Positions 11,055 to 23,423 are shown, counted from the first letter of the stretch. The stretch: DNA of 64,000 nt from Ustulina deusta (GCA_023159155.1 JAJNNX010000017.1:558001-622000); one strand, 5' to 3'. A program made the numbers and translations. Notes: a model not told the origin generated them from the sequence alone.

Positions 11055-13469
11055 GATTGCCGCAGCTCCGTGCGCTTGAGCCCGTCGTCGACGATATCCG
11101 AGGGGGGGTTAATTCATAGCGGAAGCCGGCGAGGCGTGTGCGCAAGGTGACAAGCCGGCGCTTCGATAATGAAGGATGAAGAACGAGAGAGCAGAGTACA
11201 TGTGCCTATGTTGTGCGTCTCGGTGCGTGGCTGTCATCCGCGGCCGGGGGGTTCACGGTGTGCCTACGGTCTATGGTCTGCTATCTTGTCTGTGGTTCAC
11301 GATCAGGCGAGTTGTGTCAGATGGGACTTCTGACCTGAGGGAGGGTGTCGTGTCGTGGGGTTCCTTTGTTCTAGGCACAGGCAGGGAGGCAGGGAGGCAG
11401 GGACGGCGCATCACGCTGGATTCGCCCCATATCGGCAGCAGCAAAACAGATGCTGAGGGCAGGGATAAGGCCACTACCCATGGGTATAGCGGCACATACC
11501 TACGAATAGGCAGGCTGTCGGCTGTGCCTAGCTGGTAGGTTATCTGCCTATAAGTGCATACCTAATGCATATGCTTACTTAGAGCGGTTAGGTAGGTAAT
11601 CAAGTTATTTCCTTGTTTGCTAGGCACATTGGTATGTAGGTAGATATAGTATAGTCCTATAAGCCCTAACATAACAAATTATCTACCTTCCTATAGGTAG
11701 TATTGCTTGAGCTAACCAACTTCATCACCACGATTTTTTCGCCATTTGCTATGTAGGTATGTCACACACCTAACCCCCCCTACCTACAAACTAAATTGTT
11801 TAAGGGTTTCTGCCTATACATGGAGGTGGAGCGTACCTATTGCAGCCTTGCCCCACAGATAAAAGGTGGAAGATACAACTTTGTGTTAACCTTGACCAGT
11901 GTAGAGGCTAAGAGATATGTACATATTGTAAGCCGTGATGTCAAATTAATATATATTAAGGATAATATTGAATTGCAAGTGTATTATGTCCTACGAGTGC
12001 TCCTTTAAAGGTGTATGTTAGTACTTAGGTAGCACACAGATTTTCTGCTAGACGCAGCTTAATAGCCACAATATACCTATTTCTTATAAGTACTTACTAC
12101 TTGAGGTCATTTGGCCTAATATGTAAGGTAGTACTAAGTACCTACCTAAGATACTGACTGGAAAGACCCACGTTAGCGAAGCTTTAGTTGTCACAATGTC
12201 TTTTATCACTGTATGCTACTAGCTCTGATCATGTTCTATCGCCTTTGTGCTGAGTGGGTGAGTGCCTTTTCGTAGTAGTAGCACAGTTTTCTCCTATGTA
12301 AGAGGTGCCCACCTCCTAGATAGATAGTATAATTGTAATAGGCATATTTTAGAGTAGTACAAATATAAGGCGTTCTCGAGAGAATACCAAGTTAGGCATT
12401 CTGTCTATATATCTAGAACCCAACCATAGCCCGTGTTTCCATATTTCTTATTAGAAGATGTGTTAAGATTCCAGTACTTAGGTCACAGGTCGGTGGTAGG
12501 AACAGAGTCCTACCTTAGTTGAATAGATAGGGACTTAGTCTACCCGTATTGTATGGTGTCCTGTACCTATACATAGGACATACCTAGTGTAGGCTCTGGG
12601 GTCTCCACTCCCCCACTTTCTCCAGACTTTTGTGTCCCAGTCAGCAATTCTACTTAGATACTTATTGGTAAAGACAATGTCTCTCCAGCCCAACTGCCTA
12701 CGTCATTGCTGAGAAGTCCATGACCAGTTCATCTTCCTGGCCTTGTAAGCTAGCTGGTAGTACATTCATGCCATCTAGGTGGTTCAACCGTTTTTTACCT
12801 TGTGATATCGAGGTCAGAAGTACCCGACGAATGCAGGTAGCTATAGGTATGTATACCTTGGGCTTACGGCGTACATCTTAGACTGTAGGTACCACTAGGT
12901 AGCGTACTGTCATGGCTTTCGTTGCAGCTTCTACGGTGGTAGTAGGTGTCTTCGTTGCTTGTACCTACCTGTTCTAATACCTGGCGTCGCTCTGCAGATC
13001 GCATTTTCAAACACGGTTGGTAGGTATGATGGACGGATTACAGATCTGTGGTGCAGGTATTACGCCTTGGGATCTCGACTCCGCAGTGCTGTATGTACAG
13101 TACCTTACCTACATGTAGACCCAATTGCCCCTTCCGGCGCCCCAGGTCCCAGTTCCCAGTTCCCAATGTCGTGCGCTGGACGGTTGTACAGGGCAGCATA
13201 CGTGCCTCTGTACGCTAGAGACTACCAATAGCATCTTGGTGGGCTCCATCGCTTCCATGTGGATCTGACACCCTTGACACCCTCACTGATCAGCCTCCTC
13301 CTCCTCTTATTAGCAGCTAACCTAGCCATGTACTCCCTCCCACCAAGCCTCCCTCCGGCAACTAGTCATCGATGCATTGCCATTGCGCTCGCCCCCGGCC
13401 TCCCAATGCTGACTCTGCAACAGCGCAGGGTCGACCCGAGTTTACACAGCCGTGAGGCATCATCGTAGC
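11055..13469. other. Gene-poor interval rich in TAGGTA/TACCTA words
   Basis: Between the divergent TBC and kinase genes. From about 11,500 to 13,100 the sequence is dotted with TAGGTA, GTAGGTAGG and the reverse complement CCTACCTA in both orientations, without a fixed period. No spliced gene model could be built. A short (GGCAGGGA)n-like tract lies at about 11,383-11,403. The last 200 bp are pyrimidine-rich, as expected for a fungal promoter of the downstream kinase. Confidence 0.55.
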
Positions 13470-14929
13470 ATGGCCGCAACCGTTGCCCCGAAGCCCGGTC
13501 CAGCGCCGGGAGTAGTACCAGACCCCAATTCGATCCCCATCATGGCTGCCATGGACGCTGCTGGCGGGGCTGAGCAGCGCGAAGAAGGCCAATGTAGCGA
13601 CGGTGCGGGGCCCAAAGTACCACCGCAGCATCAGCGAGTGAAATTGAGCGACTTTGCTCTAGTCCGAACCCTCGGCACCGGTATGTCTTGATTGTTCTGG
13701 CTTTCAGCTTTCGTGCCGTCTCTCCGTTCTTTGTTTGTCTCTCCTTCTTTGGCGATCGCGCGAATCGGGTAGATGCGCTTTGCATGCGCTAGCGCTGGTG
13801 CCGGTGCCGGTGCCGGTGCCGGTGCTGGTGCTGACATTGGTGCTGGTATTAGTTGCTGAGATGAGAACTTGTTGTCGCTAACATGGAGACGGCGTCCGTT
13901 GCGCTCATCAGGAACCTTTGCTCGAGTCTGTCTTGTCCGTCCAGCTGTCGGGAGCGATGAAGACAAAGAGCAGGTTTTTGCCCTGAAAATCTTGCGAAAG
14001 ACCGAAGTAATCAAGCTTAAGCAAATCGACCACGTCCGAGACGAGCGCCGAATCCTCAGCGATGTCGCCGGCCACCCCTTCATTACGAGGCTAATCACTA
14101 CCTTCTCCGACTACGACTCCCTCTATATGCTGCTTGACTATATACCCGGCGGTGAACTGTTCAGCTATTTGCGACGGCATCGCCGATTCCCAGAAGAGTG
14201 GGCGCAGTTCTACTCGGCTGAAATTGTTTTGGTGCTCGAATTTTTACATGAACACCAAGGCGGTGTGGCATACAGGGACCTCAAGCCTGAGAATTTACTG
14301 CTGGACGGCCAAGGTCACGTCAAGCTTGTGGATTTCGGCTTTGCTAAGAGGCTAGGGAGTAAAGATGATAGGCCAGTCGAGACATACACTCTTTGCGGAA
14401 CTCCTGAATATCTCGCGCCCGAGGTCATCCAAAACAAAGGCCACACCACGGCTGTCGACTGGTGGGCCTTAGGGATTCTGATATACGAGTTCCTTACTGG
14501 GTATCCCCCGTTCTGGCACCAGAACCCTATCGAAATTTATAAGCAGTATGTTGTTCCCTCATTTGCCTTGCCCTCTAAGTCTCTTGTCAACATTTTTTTA
14601 GGATCATTGAGAAGCCGGTCCTTTTCCCTCAAGAGCCTCCCATTTCTCCGAATGCGCAGCATATCATCCGGTCATTCTGCACAGTAGATCGCTCAAAACG
14701 GTTAGGAAACATCAGCGGTGGTTCCCAACAGGTCAAATCTCATCCATTTTTCCACGGCATTGACTGGCAAGCTCTGTATCACCGTCAGATTCGCCCGCCC
14801 ATCCAGCCTAACGTACGATATCCCGGCGACGCACAATGTTTTGATGTATATCCGGAGGATGACGGCAAGAGAGAGCCATATACCGAGTCGATGATTCAGC
14901 AATTCGACCATTTGTTTGATAGCTTTTGA
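13470..14929 (+). CDS. cAMP-dependent protein kinase catalytic subunit-like (AGC kinase)
   Basis: Three exons, 13470-13680, 13912-14545 and 14602-14929, encode 390 aa. The first splice restores the glycine loop GTGTFARV split by a 231-bp intron. Visible kinase elements are the ATP lysine in FALKI (about residue 96), YRDLKPEN with the catalytic Asp (about 193), DFGFAKR (about 211), the activation-loop Thr in YTLCGTPEYLAPE (about 230) and DWWALGILIYE. The C-terminal extension ends FDHLFDSF, the hydrophobic FxxF end typical of PKA catalytic subunits. The sequence is closer to the second fungal isoform (PkaC2/PkaB type) than to PkaC1, judged from HTTAVDWWALG and the short 56-residue Ala/Pro-rich N-terminus. 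It would phosphorylate Ser/Thr proteins when released from the regulatory subunit by cAMP. The isoform call is an inference. Confidence 0.92.
13790..13855 (+). repeat. Imperfect GGTGCC/GGTGCT tandem repeat in kinase intron 1
   Basis: A six-base unit GGTGCC, changing to GGTGCT, is repeated across the middle of the first intron of the PKA-like gene. This partly explains why this intron is longer than others in the window. Confidence 0.75.
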
Positions 14930-16615
14930 AAACACATGACGAGACGATTCTACGCCTGTTTTAATTACAAAAATACCATGGTACGCCGCACAAGACGTCC
15001 AGACCGCTTTACGAAAGCGCCATGCGAAAAGCTATGACGAACCGGGGGCGAGCTCGTTTATGATAACGTTCTCATCTCAAGACTGTACGGAGTAGCGGGA
15101 AGTTATTAGGTTGAGATGTGGTAAGCGTGGTAGCCCCCTTTCAGCCTCTCTACGTCATAAACTGGGGCTAAATAACAAAAGTTCCACCCTACATGAGCTT
15201 AGCACTGTATTATAGATATCTAACCGATATAATGGCTTGGATCATCTGGCCGCCCGTAATGGGGATTGCGAATTTCAATGTGAAGAATATACGATCTCCT
15301 TTATACTTTATCCACCCGTCTAATATGCAAAAATGTAATTCATTGGGCTTTGGGGTAGTTATTACGACTAGTTTGACTGAAGTGTTTAAACCAGGTCATT
15401 AGATGTTATTCTAATATTGAGCACCTGTAGTAGTCGCTTACGACGAACCTACGCAAGGCTTGGAATTTCAGCAGCACTTCGAGGTGTTGACTACGTTTTC
15501 CTCCAGGACATGATTAGAGCGCAACCTTGGCAGTTTGAACTAAATAGGGATATTGCATTGGGTTTCGCAATAAATAATATTGGGCAAGTTGTTCCACTAG
15601 AGGCTACACTAGATTCCCTACCTACCTACTTAATCAACCACACACTGCTAATAATACCATGAAAACTTGCAACAACAACCAATCTATCCCCAAACATTAC
15701 TTTTAAATATTAAACACGCACAGAGAGAGAGAAGGGAGCTGCACTACCTCTATGATAAGGAAATACGCCCGTCACACATTAGCTAATCCTCCCAAGACTC
15801 CTTACTGTTAGACCTCACTGACAACACGGCAGCAACAAGACTACTGTAGTATCAACATGAACAACTATGCATCCACTCGATAACGAAGCAGCATCCATAT
15901 TCATCTACCGCGCTATACGATACAGATGAACACGGTAGTATGATAATCCCTTATCACGGAATAGTCCTCCAGCATCAGATGTTCAATGCCTTCTGTATCA
16001 TTAACACTTTTTTTTTTATAGTTATACATATTCCTCTTTGTTGAGATGATAATTCGTCGATAGTACGTCCGCTAGCGCACTCGCCCTAAATATATCTACC
16101 CTACTTGTTCCAGGGTGATAACGAGTTTGGGGATTTAAGCTCTTCCAGAGACCCGCGACGGGTTTTGATCCCGATTAATCTGAATTCATCCTCGATACTT
16201 ATCGGTTTTATTTGGTTGCTATTCATCGACCAACTACATTGTTCGGTACACGCCAAGTTACTTTATCACTTCTTAAGGCTAGAGGTAGGAGGGTTCTCTA
16301 TTGTTTTCCACAGGTTTTTTCGGAGGGGGGTTTTCTTCTTCTTCCAATATTGGATCGAGTTATCGGCAGCTCTATAGAAAATCGTTGCCAAAGAAAATAA
16401 AAGTCATGATATCTCCACAACTCAGCCCGGGAATAGAACCACTCGCACTATTATATTATATTAACCATCAAGCGCTAGGCTGAAGAACCTATTACAGAGA
16501 TTCTGCTAAAGCAGGAACCATATCCGATTTCTCTAACATACTTGATAAGTCTCTGGAATCCACAACATCATGTGATCAGTAGTCACGCTTAGTCAACAAC
16601 CTTGACTCTCTGTCA
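14930..16615. other. Intergenic region, no gene recognised
   Basis: AT-moderate sequence between the kinase gene and tRNA-Pro. Short open frames do not resemble known proteins and lack splice-linked continuity. A nine-T run lies near 16,009. Confidence 0.5.
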
Positions 16616-16708
16616 GGCCTGATGGTCTAGCGGTATGATTCTCGCTTTGGGTATACTCTACCTACAAAAAAATGCGAGAGGTCCCGGGTTCAATCCCCGG
16701 TCAGGCCC
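16616..16708 (+). tRNA. tRNA-Pro (TGG), with 21-nt intron
   Basis: The acceptor stem GGCCTGA (16616-16622) pairs with TCAGGCC (16701-16707), followed by discriminator C. The anticodon stem CTCGC/GCGAG encloses TTTGGG and T, giving anticodon TGG at 16648-16650. The intron lies at the canonical position after base 37 (16652-16672). The T arm is CCGGG-TTCAATC-CCCGG. It decodes proline CCN codons. Confidence 0.96.
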
Positions 16709-17843
16709 TAAATTGTTACTTTTTGTTTATATTTTTACCCTACACCATAGCTGCACCTCGTATAGTGTGTTGTAGTTAAGCAAAGCTCTTATTTCTCTTT
16801 CTTTGTTAAAGTTGCTACTAAACCATTTATGGTAAGCAAGCCAAGAATGAGACGGCAGGAATTAGAATTACTGCAATCTCACTTACTATTTAAAGCAACT
16901 AAACTTTGTGCTGTTACAAGGCTGACATCATATGTAGCAGGACACCCCCATGACAATAACTACAGATGATATGAGAGATAACTAGGTGACGGACATAAAA
17001 TGTTCTAAAAGGGTATGGTCCCCAGACAGACGCTCTAGGAGGTTAGCCCTGCATGCCATGGCAACTCAAGACATCGTGCCCTAACAGCCTTGCGCCGGCA
17101 ATGTCGGCTTAGACTGCCAAGACTTTTAGTTCAGCGGTATAATATGCGTATATATGCTGTACCTGTAAGCGTTTGGGTTGTGGGGACTCCCATTGATCCT
17201 CCACTAGACATTATTTTAGTGATAATCCCTCCTTTCTTGGGGATAAGGCATGGTCAGCCGTTACTACCCTAAGCCACATGAGGATCTGGTAAGATGATAA
17301 TATCGTAGCCAATAATGTTTTCTGGTGGGTACCATAACTGAAACGGCATTAGTGCGCCCTGTTTCGTTCCTTAGTATACCTACTAGGCTACAAGTAACGT
17401 CTTCAGAAACTATGATGGAGGTAGACCTGAAGATCCCAAATTCAAGCACGCGTGGTTCGCGTCAACCAGGGTTCTCTATCCAATCGGCGATCTCGGCGCC
17501 TTCAAATCAACCTTGTCACGCTTTCACTGAGGTTACAGTCGTTGCAGAAATAGATGGCCTACGGTACAGTTTATGCTTGGCGCGCTGCGCCGCTGTAGTC
17601 GCAGGCCTGTGGCTGTACCAGCTCTACTTTTCCCTTCCACTTTACTCTGTACAGGACAGCCTTCCGTATTTTCCGTATCACTCTCCAGTCGGCAATTCGT
17701 CCCATCCCCCTTCCAGGATCAATCGATTAATGTTGTCTACCAGCGCGGGCTTTCCACTAAGTGCCCATGATACGCCTTGAGTTTCTTGGTCGGCGACCAT
17801 AGCGCTTTTTTCTTGATCTGTTTGCTTTCTCTCACGTTCTCCG
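16709..17843. other. Intergenic region, no gene recognised
   Basis: Between tRNA-Pro and the four-TM protein gene. A short tRNA-like D-arm sequence near 17,127 lacks the rest of a tRNA. The 200 bp before 17,844 are pyrimidine-rich and probably hold the promoter. Confidence 0.5.
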
Positions 17844-18695
17844 ATGGCACATGAAGGTGGTTTCTGGTCCTCTCACCAGGGAACGTGGAATGCGACAAAG
17901 TTGATCTTGCGATCTATTAGCTTCGTCGTGAGTATCATTATCATCGTCGTGTCTGTAGACGTTAGTGTTCGCCTTTTGGAGTGGTCCGATTACGCGGTTT
18001 ATGTTCTACTTGACTTGTGGTTTGCTCTTCCTATTGTACGTTACTCGCCATTCCGTCAGGTCAATAGTTTTCTGCTCGACTATAAAGACTCACTCTATCT
18101 GCCAAGACATTTTTTAGCATTGCCCTGGACGGCGCCGAGTTAGCATTCAGCTTTCTCTGGAAGCGGAATCCAGGGCTTCCCCCAGGTTGGCATATCGGCA
18201 CAGAGCTTGCTCTACTTGGTGGGAACATAGTCGCCCTCATCTTCCTATCGAACTCGATTCCCGGAGGATACGATTATCAGTACGGCGATGCACTGACACT
18301 CATTCGCCCCCTTAAAATAACTACAATATCCTTTGTGGCATTCTTCAGGTGAGTTCGAGTAATCACTTAGTTGCGTTGCGATACTAATATGGCGGGATAG
18401 TATTGTTCGATTCGTCCTCTTTGTGATTGCTTGTGTAGACACACACAGATACCATACCGCTGCTCAAGTCGAAATGATAGTACGAGCGCTACGTCAACAA
18501 AACATAAACGATCCAGCCTCCGCCGCTCTCGTACACAATGCAATGCATCCTAATCGACAGCCCATCCCTCTCCAAGAATTCCCACTGATGCAACGACCTT
18601 CGCAAGAACCTTACAACAAGCCTGAATTTTACCCGGAATTGCCAGAGAATCAGAAATTTCTGGCCGACCTACCCGCACAATTAAAAACGACTTAA
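17844..18695 (+). CDS. Fungal four-transmembrane (MARVEL-like) membrane protein
   Basis: Three exons, 17844-18035, 18107-18348 and 18401-18695, give 242 aa. The frame is kept only if intron 1 ends at the AAG at 18106, not at the later TTTTAG; this yields LPI-TFFSIALDGAELAFSFLW, a natural membrane helix. Four hydrophobic segments are visible: SFVVSIIIIVVSVDV (about 26-42), YVLLDLWFALPITFFSIAL (about 53-75), LALLGGNIVALIFLS, and SFVAFFSIVRFVLFVIACVD. A hydrophilic Pro/Gln-rich cytosolic tail ends the protein. The layout matches the many uncharacterised fungal MARVEL-like proteins of plasma membrane or endosomes. Intron 2 has an ACTAAT branch and a TAG acceptor. The function is unknown. Confidence 0.8.
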
Positions 18696-21600
18696 TACTT
18701 TAATCAACAATTGCGCTAGGCTTTAGTCTAGTACGGATCGTCGCTGGGGCTCATCGAAACCTTGCGCTTGAAACCTCGACCGAATCCGACTTCTGTCCTT
18801 TGAGACGCCTTCGCACTTTTTCATTCCGAGTCTACCTTGATGGCCGACGTATAACGATTTACAATGCATTATAACTAGAGCACCGTCATCCCATCATCTC
18901 ACCCACGCTCGCTTCTATCATGGATTTGCGCAATGAGCGATCGGTATACGATATTCTCGTGGCCTTACTGCTCTGACGTCACTAATCGAGGACCTGAGCC
19001 CCATATATCCATAGTTCTTTTCGTACATAAGGAATACGAAGACATCCTGGATGCGAAGACACCCAGAGCACAGCCCGTTAGTAGCGTAGTCCATACTGGC
19101 CGACCGGATTCGTTAAATAGACTTCATATGTGGCCGCAACCATCACACCTCCCACTAGGTTGGGTCATTTTGGGGTTATACCAAGTGAAACCTAGCAGGA
19201 GCCTGACACTGACCATCCGCCATGAGAGGGACACTCGTTTACTAGCGTTTGGAAGAGGTTAATAGTCGAGGGCCTGACTAGATTGACTACTCCCAGGGTA
19301 GCCAGAGGATTGAGGATGCCGCGAGAGTCGAATACTTGCTCAAATAGAGTTGGTGTTGAATAAGCCATACCAGCAACGCCGGACCCCTCGGGTGACAGCG
19401 ACTGGACGTAATAATCCGATATTATCGGTACATAATACAAAAAAACCATCATTCTTTGAATATGCTGGATACACCTCCATCTCAGCCACCTGGCAAGGGG
19501 GACTTGGCGAATAAGAGGATTGGACTTTGAGACTTTCTCGTGTATGAAGTGCAAGTTCTAGTATTATGTCGGAGTCAATCATGTATTGGGAATGGAGCCG
19601 GTGCGTAATCACGCAATAGAGCTGTTGAATACATGATGATGAAAATTCTTCCAGGAGGCTAGATGAAGGTCCCCTGCAGTACCTCGTGGATTAGGGGTAA
19701 AGATCAAGCTAAAAGTATTCGCCCCTCATGAGACGACAAAAGCGAAGTTCAGGCAAAAATACACGCATCTGCTTCTGTAGCAGTGGATTCAGTTGTTAGG
19801 CTCGCTTTGCTTATATATGAGCGAAGGTATGGGTGTAGTACGAACATGTGTATCTCCGTGAGAACCCTCCAATCTGTGACCTCGACGACCAGCATACGAA
19901 AGGTTTTCTTTCTTCTATGGAGAGCAGCGTCGCTCACTCCATTGGTCCCCTACTACGACTGGTCACTTCTCACGAACAACTCAAGGCAGCCGCGTATCCC
20001 GTCGCTAGTCTATGTATTGAAACGGACAATGTGGGTAGGTTCAATATAGGGGCATTCACATAGCCCTTATACAAGGAGATAGACCAAACCTACACTTCCT
20101 AGTGCACTGACTGGAATAATTACTTGGGGACTTTCTTGATCGCAATACAGCGCTCTTAAAATTTGCCGATAAATCTGGATAAAGATAGTAATCGTGGTGT
20201 TCGACACTAAGAGTCCTAACTTAAGCTGATGGGTTTTGCTATATAAGTAGAAGTAGGCTATCGCCACGAGGTGGCTATGTAACTTCTCGTAGCCACGCAC
20301 GCTCCATGACTCCATTGCAGTACGCCCACGCAGCCTATAATTGAAGTCCGGGACCTCCTTCCCCTCCAGCCTAGTCTTAGCCATGCGCTGTCTCGCATTC
20401 AACGCGGAGGTGATGCAGACGGCCGGAAGGATCGGCATGATTGAACGGCGCGGGTGCTGTGTGGGATGAACGAGCTGAAATGGGTTAAAGAACAGTGCGG
20501 TTGACTGTATGATTTGGAGACTTGATAGGAATTGCTCGACCACTCTCAAGATCTTCCACCGCCTAGCCACCGCACTAGCCACCGCACTACACCCCCAGGA
20601 CAAGAACCGAAACGAGCGCGTGCTGTTTGGCAACGAGGTCTATCAAACGCAGGCGTTACGGGCTCTCCAGCGGACAACGTGCTCGAACGTCTCGCTCAGA
20701 AGAGAAGGGGGCGAGGTAAAGGTGGCTAGGGGCTCGCCATCGAACCCGGAGGGATGAATTTTTATTTGCCTGTTTGCGTAGATGTAGATACTGATCTGAT
20801 CGTCAGCGTTCCGCGGCCCGTCCATAGACCTCTTCTCCCTTTCTCAACGCCGCCGCCTCAGCCCTGTCTGATTGGCTGTAACTAGAACCTCTATAAACCC
20901 GGAATCAGCATTATCACATTCTCCTCACGCGAGCCATATAGTGGTCCGAGGCGATATGGCAATAACTCGGCTGGCGACATGAAGCTGAATGCGATGCTGA
21001 AATCGCAAACATTGTGACATGGAAACTGACAAGCCCAATTTGTCTGTCTCCCTGTCCAGTCCGAGCTCGGATTTTTCGTTGTGTCAAATGTCTCATTGCA
21101 TTTACCTTGCCTCGCAAAAAAGCGACAGATCGAATCCCTAGGTTATTCAAGCATACGGTTGGCAAGGTGGCTTGTCTGTCGAGAGGTACTGAAATCTAAC
21201 AACACCCCACTCACGAGAAAATAAAGATGCCGCAGTAATTTTACCACCACGGTAAATGCATGCTTCCACGAGAGAATTTTGATTTCATACACCGTTTCTT
21301 TTTCTTTTCAGAGTCAGATATCTACTCTCTGGTGACGTGCTCTTCAGGCGGCACGTTAGATGTTACTGAGTAATGTGATATCAAAAGGGGCTTTGCTGTT
21401 ACACCGTGGTTGTCTTTGCTTCTTTACGGCCGTTCAGCTTCCTTAACCAATGGTTACTGTTAGACATGAGGCAAGAAAACCCGTTGAATACAAGTCGAAT
21501 CTACTCAGGGGGCGAGAGTGTTGTAACAAGGGTTTGGAGAGGCATTCGATTTAGTAATAATCGTATTTCTTCAGCAACTTCGCTTTTGATTGCTTTGGTC

Positions 21601-22043
21601 TATATGTATTATTTCAATAAGGGGCTGGAAGGTTTGTCTTAAGGCTTCGGGGTAAGGATTGCCGAATGACAAACTTTGAATTAGTCCGGAGAAACTCTAT
21701 TATGTCACCGTCACACTTCGAATGTGTTTTTAGGTCCAGAATTGCATAGGATCAACGATTTTGAGAGGAGTGTTTATTTAGTATTCAAGCTGAAGTATTA
21801 CCAAACAAGCCTCCAAATAAAGCAACGAAAGAGGATTCCTCCCTCCTTACCAACAACAAGCCTTTCTCATGCTCCCTTTCTATGTAAATCCTTAGTTAAT
21901 CTGTAGCAATGAGTAGAATACCCAAAGCCAAGATAAACGATTCGGCACAGGCGATACCAGCACGCTGGCAGGGTAGCCTAGGTTCATACAGCCGATTTGC
22001 TCTCACCAAATACCATTTCCACACCCGAGCCTGGTCGTGCTAC
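18696..22043. other. Gene-poor interval with decayed repeat fragment
   Basis: No gene model is supported. Short open frames on both strands have no recognisable domains and several begin at non-ATG codons. Positions about 20,072-20,155 share a decayed repeat with 43.9 kb. A GC-rich patch (about 20,560-20,760) and a divergent AT-rich patch (about 21,600-21,900) show mixed composition typical of old, broken repeats. Confidence 0.5.
20072..20155 (+). repeat. Dispersed repeat fragment, copy 1
   Basis: The core AGGAGATAG..CC.AACCTACACTTCCTAG is shared with 43,934-44,022, followed by matching CTTGGGGA and TTGATC blocks. In the core, two of the differences are A here against G in the other copy, the direction expected from RIP. 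The parent element is not identified. Confidence 0.65.
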
Positions 22044-22637
22044 TTACCGCTGACTAGCATGTCCGTTCTGGCCGCTGCCCTCTGCCTCTTGCTCCGCCGG
22101 ACCAATTTTTAGTCCGTAGGCCGTGCTCATTGCATCATATAGCCGAGGGTGCTCGTCGTAGTTGCTGATCGAAACCCTTCTGGATTGGCCCGGCACAGGC
22201 ACTATCGACCTCAGCATCATTCTTCCATACATGTTGATATGGGGCTGATCACTCGTTTGAGTCCACGCTTCGGGAACTCCGGAGGTATGACCGTGATCCC
22301 TACTTCTTCTACTACTGTGGCCTCTACTAGACCCGTGGCCATTACTAGGCCCGTGGCCACTACTAGACCTGCGGTGTCCACTAGATCCGTGGCCTCCACT
22401 CGACCCGTGTCCACCGCTAGATCTGTGGCCACTACTGGAATGGTGGGTTCCTTCGGCGGCGTTGGATCCTTCGGCCTTGTTCTTTCCTTTCTCGGCATGA
22501 CTTGATCCAGCCTTACCGTTTCCTTCGGTCCTGTGGCTGCTGTGACTGCTCTTGCTGCTATGGCTCTTGCCAGTCTTGTTGCTCTTGCCGCTCTTGTTGC
22601 TCTTGCCGCTCTTGGTGCTCTTGTCGTCGCCAGCCAT
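22044..22637 (-). CDS. Ser/Gly/His/Lys-rich low-complexity protein
   Basis: A clear ATG at 22637 opens 197 codons: a KSGKSNKSGKSNKTGKSHSS start, a long SSGHGSSGGHGSSG-type repeat region (about 70-110), then a more ordinary segment with HINMYGRMMLRSIVPVPG and DEHPRLYDAMSTAYGL. The predicted stop at 22044-22046 overlaps a good splice donor, GTAAGT. The last exon may therefore continue after an intron ending at the CTACAG near 21,902, which would add about ten codons. It is predicted to be hydrophilic and disordered, with no signal peptide. No family is recognised; the conserved-looking C-terminal third argues that it is real. Confidence 0.55.
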   Translation of the reverse strand: MAGDDKSTKSGKSNKSGKSNKTGKSHSSKSSHSSHRTEGNGKAGSSHAEKGKNKAEGSNAAEGTHHSSSGHRSSGGHGSSGGHGSSGHRRSSSGHGPSNGHGSSRGHSSRRSRDHGHTSGVPEAWTQTSDQPHINMYGRMMLRSIVPVPGQSRRVSISNYDEHPRLYDAMSTAYGLKIGPAEQEAEGSGQNGHASQR

Positions 22638-23423
22638 TTTGCGGGTTATTTACACTGACTTTCCCACAAAGGGGCTGAGAGGCGGTTTTGTGTGAGAAAG
22701 GAGTCGTGGCAGGGACCTGATATTGTGGGGTGAGCCTCCAAGAGGTAGTATGTATTAGATTGTGAATGGTTTGGACAGTACGGTGTAACGTGTTCGAGGC
22801 ACAATCGAGTTGTTTAAAGACGAGCAAAAAAGACCGGCACGCAACCCGATCTTTGTCCCTTGTCGGAACTAGGAGGGAGCCTGTGTGGATATTGGAGAGA
22901 AACCGGTTGCTGGAGTGTATAGGGGTCAATGTGGAATGAAGTTGTCAATGTAGAGACAGTTGGTTGTTTGGAAGACTGCGTTGTATTACGTGAGTTGCTG
23001 CAATACTGAAAAAGGTGTAAACTCTGGAGCTGCGAACAGGTGCTTATATATCCCAAGGACGGTGAGCTGGAACTAACTTGTGTATCAAACTGGTCTCCTC
23101 GCAACAGCGAATGCCATATGAGAAGATGGTCGTACTAAACCTTGAACGACACCAAAGCTATCAAATGACCCCGTAGATACCCCTTACATCTTCGTTTGCT
23201 GATGAACTTGTCGGGCTGCGCGTCTCGAGGCAGGGAACCTTGCAGCTCATACACCTGCTGAACTCATCAATATACCGAAAGACACAATCATCGTCGCCCA
23301 TGTCCGATATGAGCACTGGAAACGAAGATCTGAGTATTACAAGGCCCAAGCGTGTTGGAATGCCGCAACCTGAACGCCGGATAACCAACCAACAGCAAAA
23401 TGGCCAAGTTGTATGCAAACGAC
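22638..23423. other. Intergenic region, no gene recognised
   Basis: It holds the promoter side of the minus-strand Ser/Gly/His-rich gene and the 3' flank of the next minus-strand gene. Short frames here are antisense or unsupported. Confidence 0.45.

Noticed and set aside
17120..17190. tRNA-like D-arm sequence TTAGTTCAGCGGTATAAT
   Set aside because: No matching acceptor stem, anticodon stem or TTCRA arm could be found in the next 80 bp.
18111..18121. TTTTAG as acceptor of intron 1 of the four-TM protein
   Set aside because: It would leave the downstream coding exon out of frame; the AAG at 18,106 keeps frame and completes a transmembrane helix.
20067..20633. 188-codon minus-strand open frame
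   Set aside because: Starts at a non-ATG codon, has no recognisable domain, and its 3' part overlaps the dispersed repeat fragment.
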